DNA from: Sulfurovum sp.
GTDB lineage: Bacteria > Campylobacterota > Campylobacteria > Campylobacterales > Sulfurovaceae
Direction of reading: 5' to 3'
DNA: 14,178 bases
Assembly (NCBI GenBank): GCA_020719895.1
Contig: DYPM01000012.1
Span: forward strand, 3,625-17,802
Numbering within the stretch: the stretch's first letter is position 1; every line of letters begins with the position of its first letter. The position numbers and the translations under genes are program-made. Below the pieces are notes generated by a model. It had not been told where the DNA came from and did not search any database. It was given only the letters and a program-made list of their open reading frames with translations. This document shows, piece by piece, positions 13,026-14,178 of this stretch.

Positions 13026-14093
13026 CTAAAGTCCTGCTTCCTGAATCGCTTCGGTTTGTGCGTGTTGGATGAGTGGATCAATCACAAGATTGAGTTTGCC
13101 GTTTGTCATCACATCTTCAAGAGCATAAAGTGTGAGTCCGATACGGTGGTCGGTGAGGCGGTTTTGTGGATAGTTGTAGGTGCGAATCTTCTCTGAACGA
13201 TCTCCTGAACCTACTTGAAGTTTTCGTTGACTTGAGGTCTCATCAAGCTGTTTTTGGAGTTCGGCTTCGTAAATTCTTGCTTTGAGAATCTTCATCGCTT
13301 TGTCTCTATTTTTGTGTTGTGATTTTTCATCTTGAATCGCCACTACAATTCCCGTAGGAATGTGTGTCAATCGTACCGCAGAGTCGGTTGTATTGACTGA
13401 TTGTCCACCACAACCACTGGAGCGATAAACGTCCATTTTGATTTCGTTTGGTTTGATATCCACCTCAACATCATCCACTTCAGGAATGACAGCAACGGTG
13501 ATTGCAGAAGTGTGAACACGTCCTTGCGTTTCAGTATCAGGAACACGTTGGACTCGGTGAGCTCCTGCTTCGTATTTGAGTTTAGAGTAGACACTGTCTC
13601 CTTTGATAATCGCAATCAACTCTTTGTAGCCTCCTGCTGTACCATCGCTGGAGCTTACGATTTCTATTTTCCATCCTACGATTTCAGCATAACGTGCATA
13701 CATTTTGAAGACATCTGACACAAATAAGGCACTTTCGTCTCCGCCTGCACCTGCTCGAAGCTCAAGATAGATGTTTTTGTCATCATTTTTATCTTTGGGA
13801 ATCATCAATATCTTGATCTCTTCTTCAAGCCTTGGAAGCATCGGCTCAAGAGTGTTTAACTCCTCTTTGGCAAGATCTCCGAGTTCAGAATCTCCGAGTA
13901 ACTCTTTGTTTTCTATAATGGCATCTGAAGTTTTAATGTAGAGGTTCGCTTTTTCCACTAATGCATTGAGATGCGACTGCTCTCTACTAAGAGAAGTCAT
14001 TTTTTCGATATTGCTTGCGATATCTGATGCACTAAGTAGTTCAGAAATCTCTTTGTGACGTTGGATAAAAGGGTAAAGTTTTGTTTTGAACAT
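13026..14093 (-). CDS. prfA: Peptide chain release factor 1 (RF1)
   Basis: RF1 recognises UAA and UAG in the ribosomal A site and triggers release of the finished peptide. The 355-residue product has standard length. The stop-codon tripeptide of RF1 is P185-D-T187 (P-x-T; RF2 would have S-P-F). The catalytic G229-G-Q231 lies in SSGCGGQSVNTTDSAVRLTH, the normal context, except that the residue before GGQ is Cys where E. coli has Ala. The ATG at 14093 begins a typical RF1 N-terminus; the ribosome site is weak (AAGAA). Upstream is the 25-base element shared with rimO, then a stem-loop that probably ends the preceding gene outside the window. Confidence 0.96.
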   Translation of the reverse strand: MFKTKLYPFIQRHKEISELLSASDIASNIEKMTSLSREQSHLNALVEKANLYIKTSDAIIENKELLGDSELGDLAKEELNTLEPMLPRLEEEIKILMIPKDKNDDKNIYLELRAGAGGDESALFVSDVFKMYARYAEIVGWKIEIVSSSDGTAGGYKELIAIIKGDSVYSKLKYEAGAHRVQRVPDTETQGRVHTSAITVAVIPEVDDVEVDIKPNEIKMDVYRSSGCGGQSVNTTDSAVRLTHIPTGIVVAIQDEKSQHKNRDKAMKILKARIYEAELQKQLDETSSQRKLQVGSGDRSEKIRTYNYPQNRLTDHRIGLTLYALEDVMTNGKLNLVIDPLIQHAQTEAIQEAGL

Positions 14094-14109
14094 AGCCGTT
14101 CTTTCTATA

Positions 14110-14134
14110 AGAGTTCTTTTAGAGCTTAAAATAA
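14110..14134 (-). promoter_or_regulatory. Shared 25-base element upstream of prfA
   Basis: This matches 5349-5373 upstream of rimO at 22 of 25 bases. The coding-strand core reads AGCTCTAAAAGAACTCT, followed by TTATAGAA, which could be a -10. It ends 16 bases before the prfA start codon. Confidence 0.5.
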
Positions 14135-14143
14135 ATTTAAGAC

Positions 14144-14174
14144 CTCTAATTTTAAACGAGGTTCGAAATTAGAG
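14144..14174 (-). terminator. Stem-loop at the window end
   Basis: CTCTAATTT (14144-14152) pairs with AAATTAGAG (14166-14174), a 9-bp stem with a 13-base loop. On the minus strand it precedes the prfA leader and may terminate the gene beyond the window edge. Part of it (AAGACC-TCTAATTTT, 14139-14153) resembles the thyX-dgt gap at 8215-8227. Confidence 0.4.
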
Positions 14175-14178
14175 AATT

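Noticed and set aside
1..14178. tRNA, rRNA, insertion sequence or integrase genes
   Set aside because: I found no cloverleaf-like segment, no rRNA-like conserved stretch and no transposase or recombinase protein. All frames of useful length are explained by the listed genes or are their shadows.

Overview
The window looks like chromosomal DNA of an AT-rich member of the Campylobacterota (epsilon class), probably a sulfur-oxidising Sulfurovum/Sulfurimonas-like lineage. This is inferred from protein style (MiaA, RimO, ThyX, PrfA), low G+C and TATAAT-type promoters without clear -35 boxes; no marker gene in the window proves the genus. It holds nine complete recognisable protein genes, two complete genes of a HEPN/MNT (toxin-antitoxin-like) cluster flanked by a partial and a broken copy, and one small lipoprotein gene of 49 codons that is easily missed. 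No rRNA, tRNA, CRISPR array or insertion sequence was seen, and no gene-free stretch reaches 300 bases.

Layout. Positions 1-815 (+) carry a tandemly repeated HEPN/MNT module: the tail of one HEPN gene, a complete MNT nucleotidyltransferase, a complete HEPN gene, and a 21-codon MNT stump. A 75-bp direct repeat 714 bp apart records the duplication. Directly behind the stump sits a 710-aa two-domain oxidoreductase (alcohol-dehydrogenase-like plus Gfo/Idh/MocA-like), visibly richer in G+C than the HEPN gene. From about 3000 onward the content is housekeeping: miaA (+) converges on rimO (-) across a 68-bp inverted-repeat element; then an L,D-transpeptidase gene and thyX (both -, thyX first, with stop and start codons abutting); dgt (+), divergent from thyX; then, on the minus strand, prfA, a large beta-propeller protein, the small lipoprotein and a CPBP-family membrane protein.

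How the genes relate. miaA, rimO and prfA serve translation (tRNA modification, ribosomal protein S12 modification, termination). thyX makes dTMP and the divergent dgt removes dGTP, so both act on the dNTP pool. The L,D-transpeptidase, beta-propeller protein, lipoprotein and CPBP protein are envelope proteins. The gaps are unusually structured: related sequence occurs upstream of rimO and prfA (22 of 25 bases identical, 16-19 bases before each start codon), shorter pieces of it recur between thyX and dgt, and several gaps hold strong stem-loops. The best candidates for something undescribed are the duplicated HEPN/MNT locus with its stump, this intergenic element family, the structured thyX-dgt gap (possible small RNA or leader) and the small lipoprotein.
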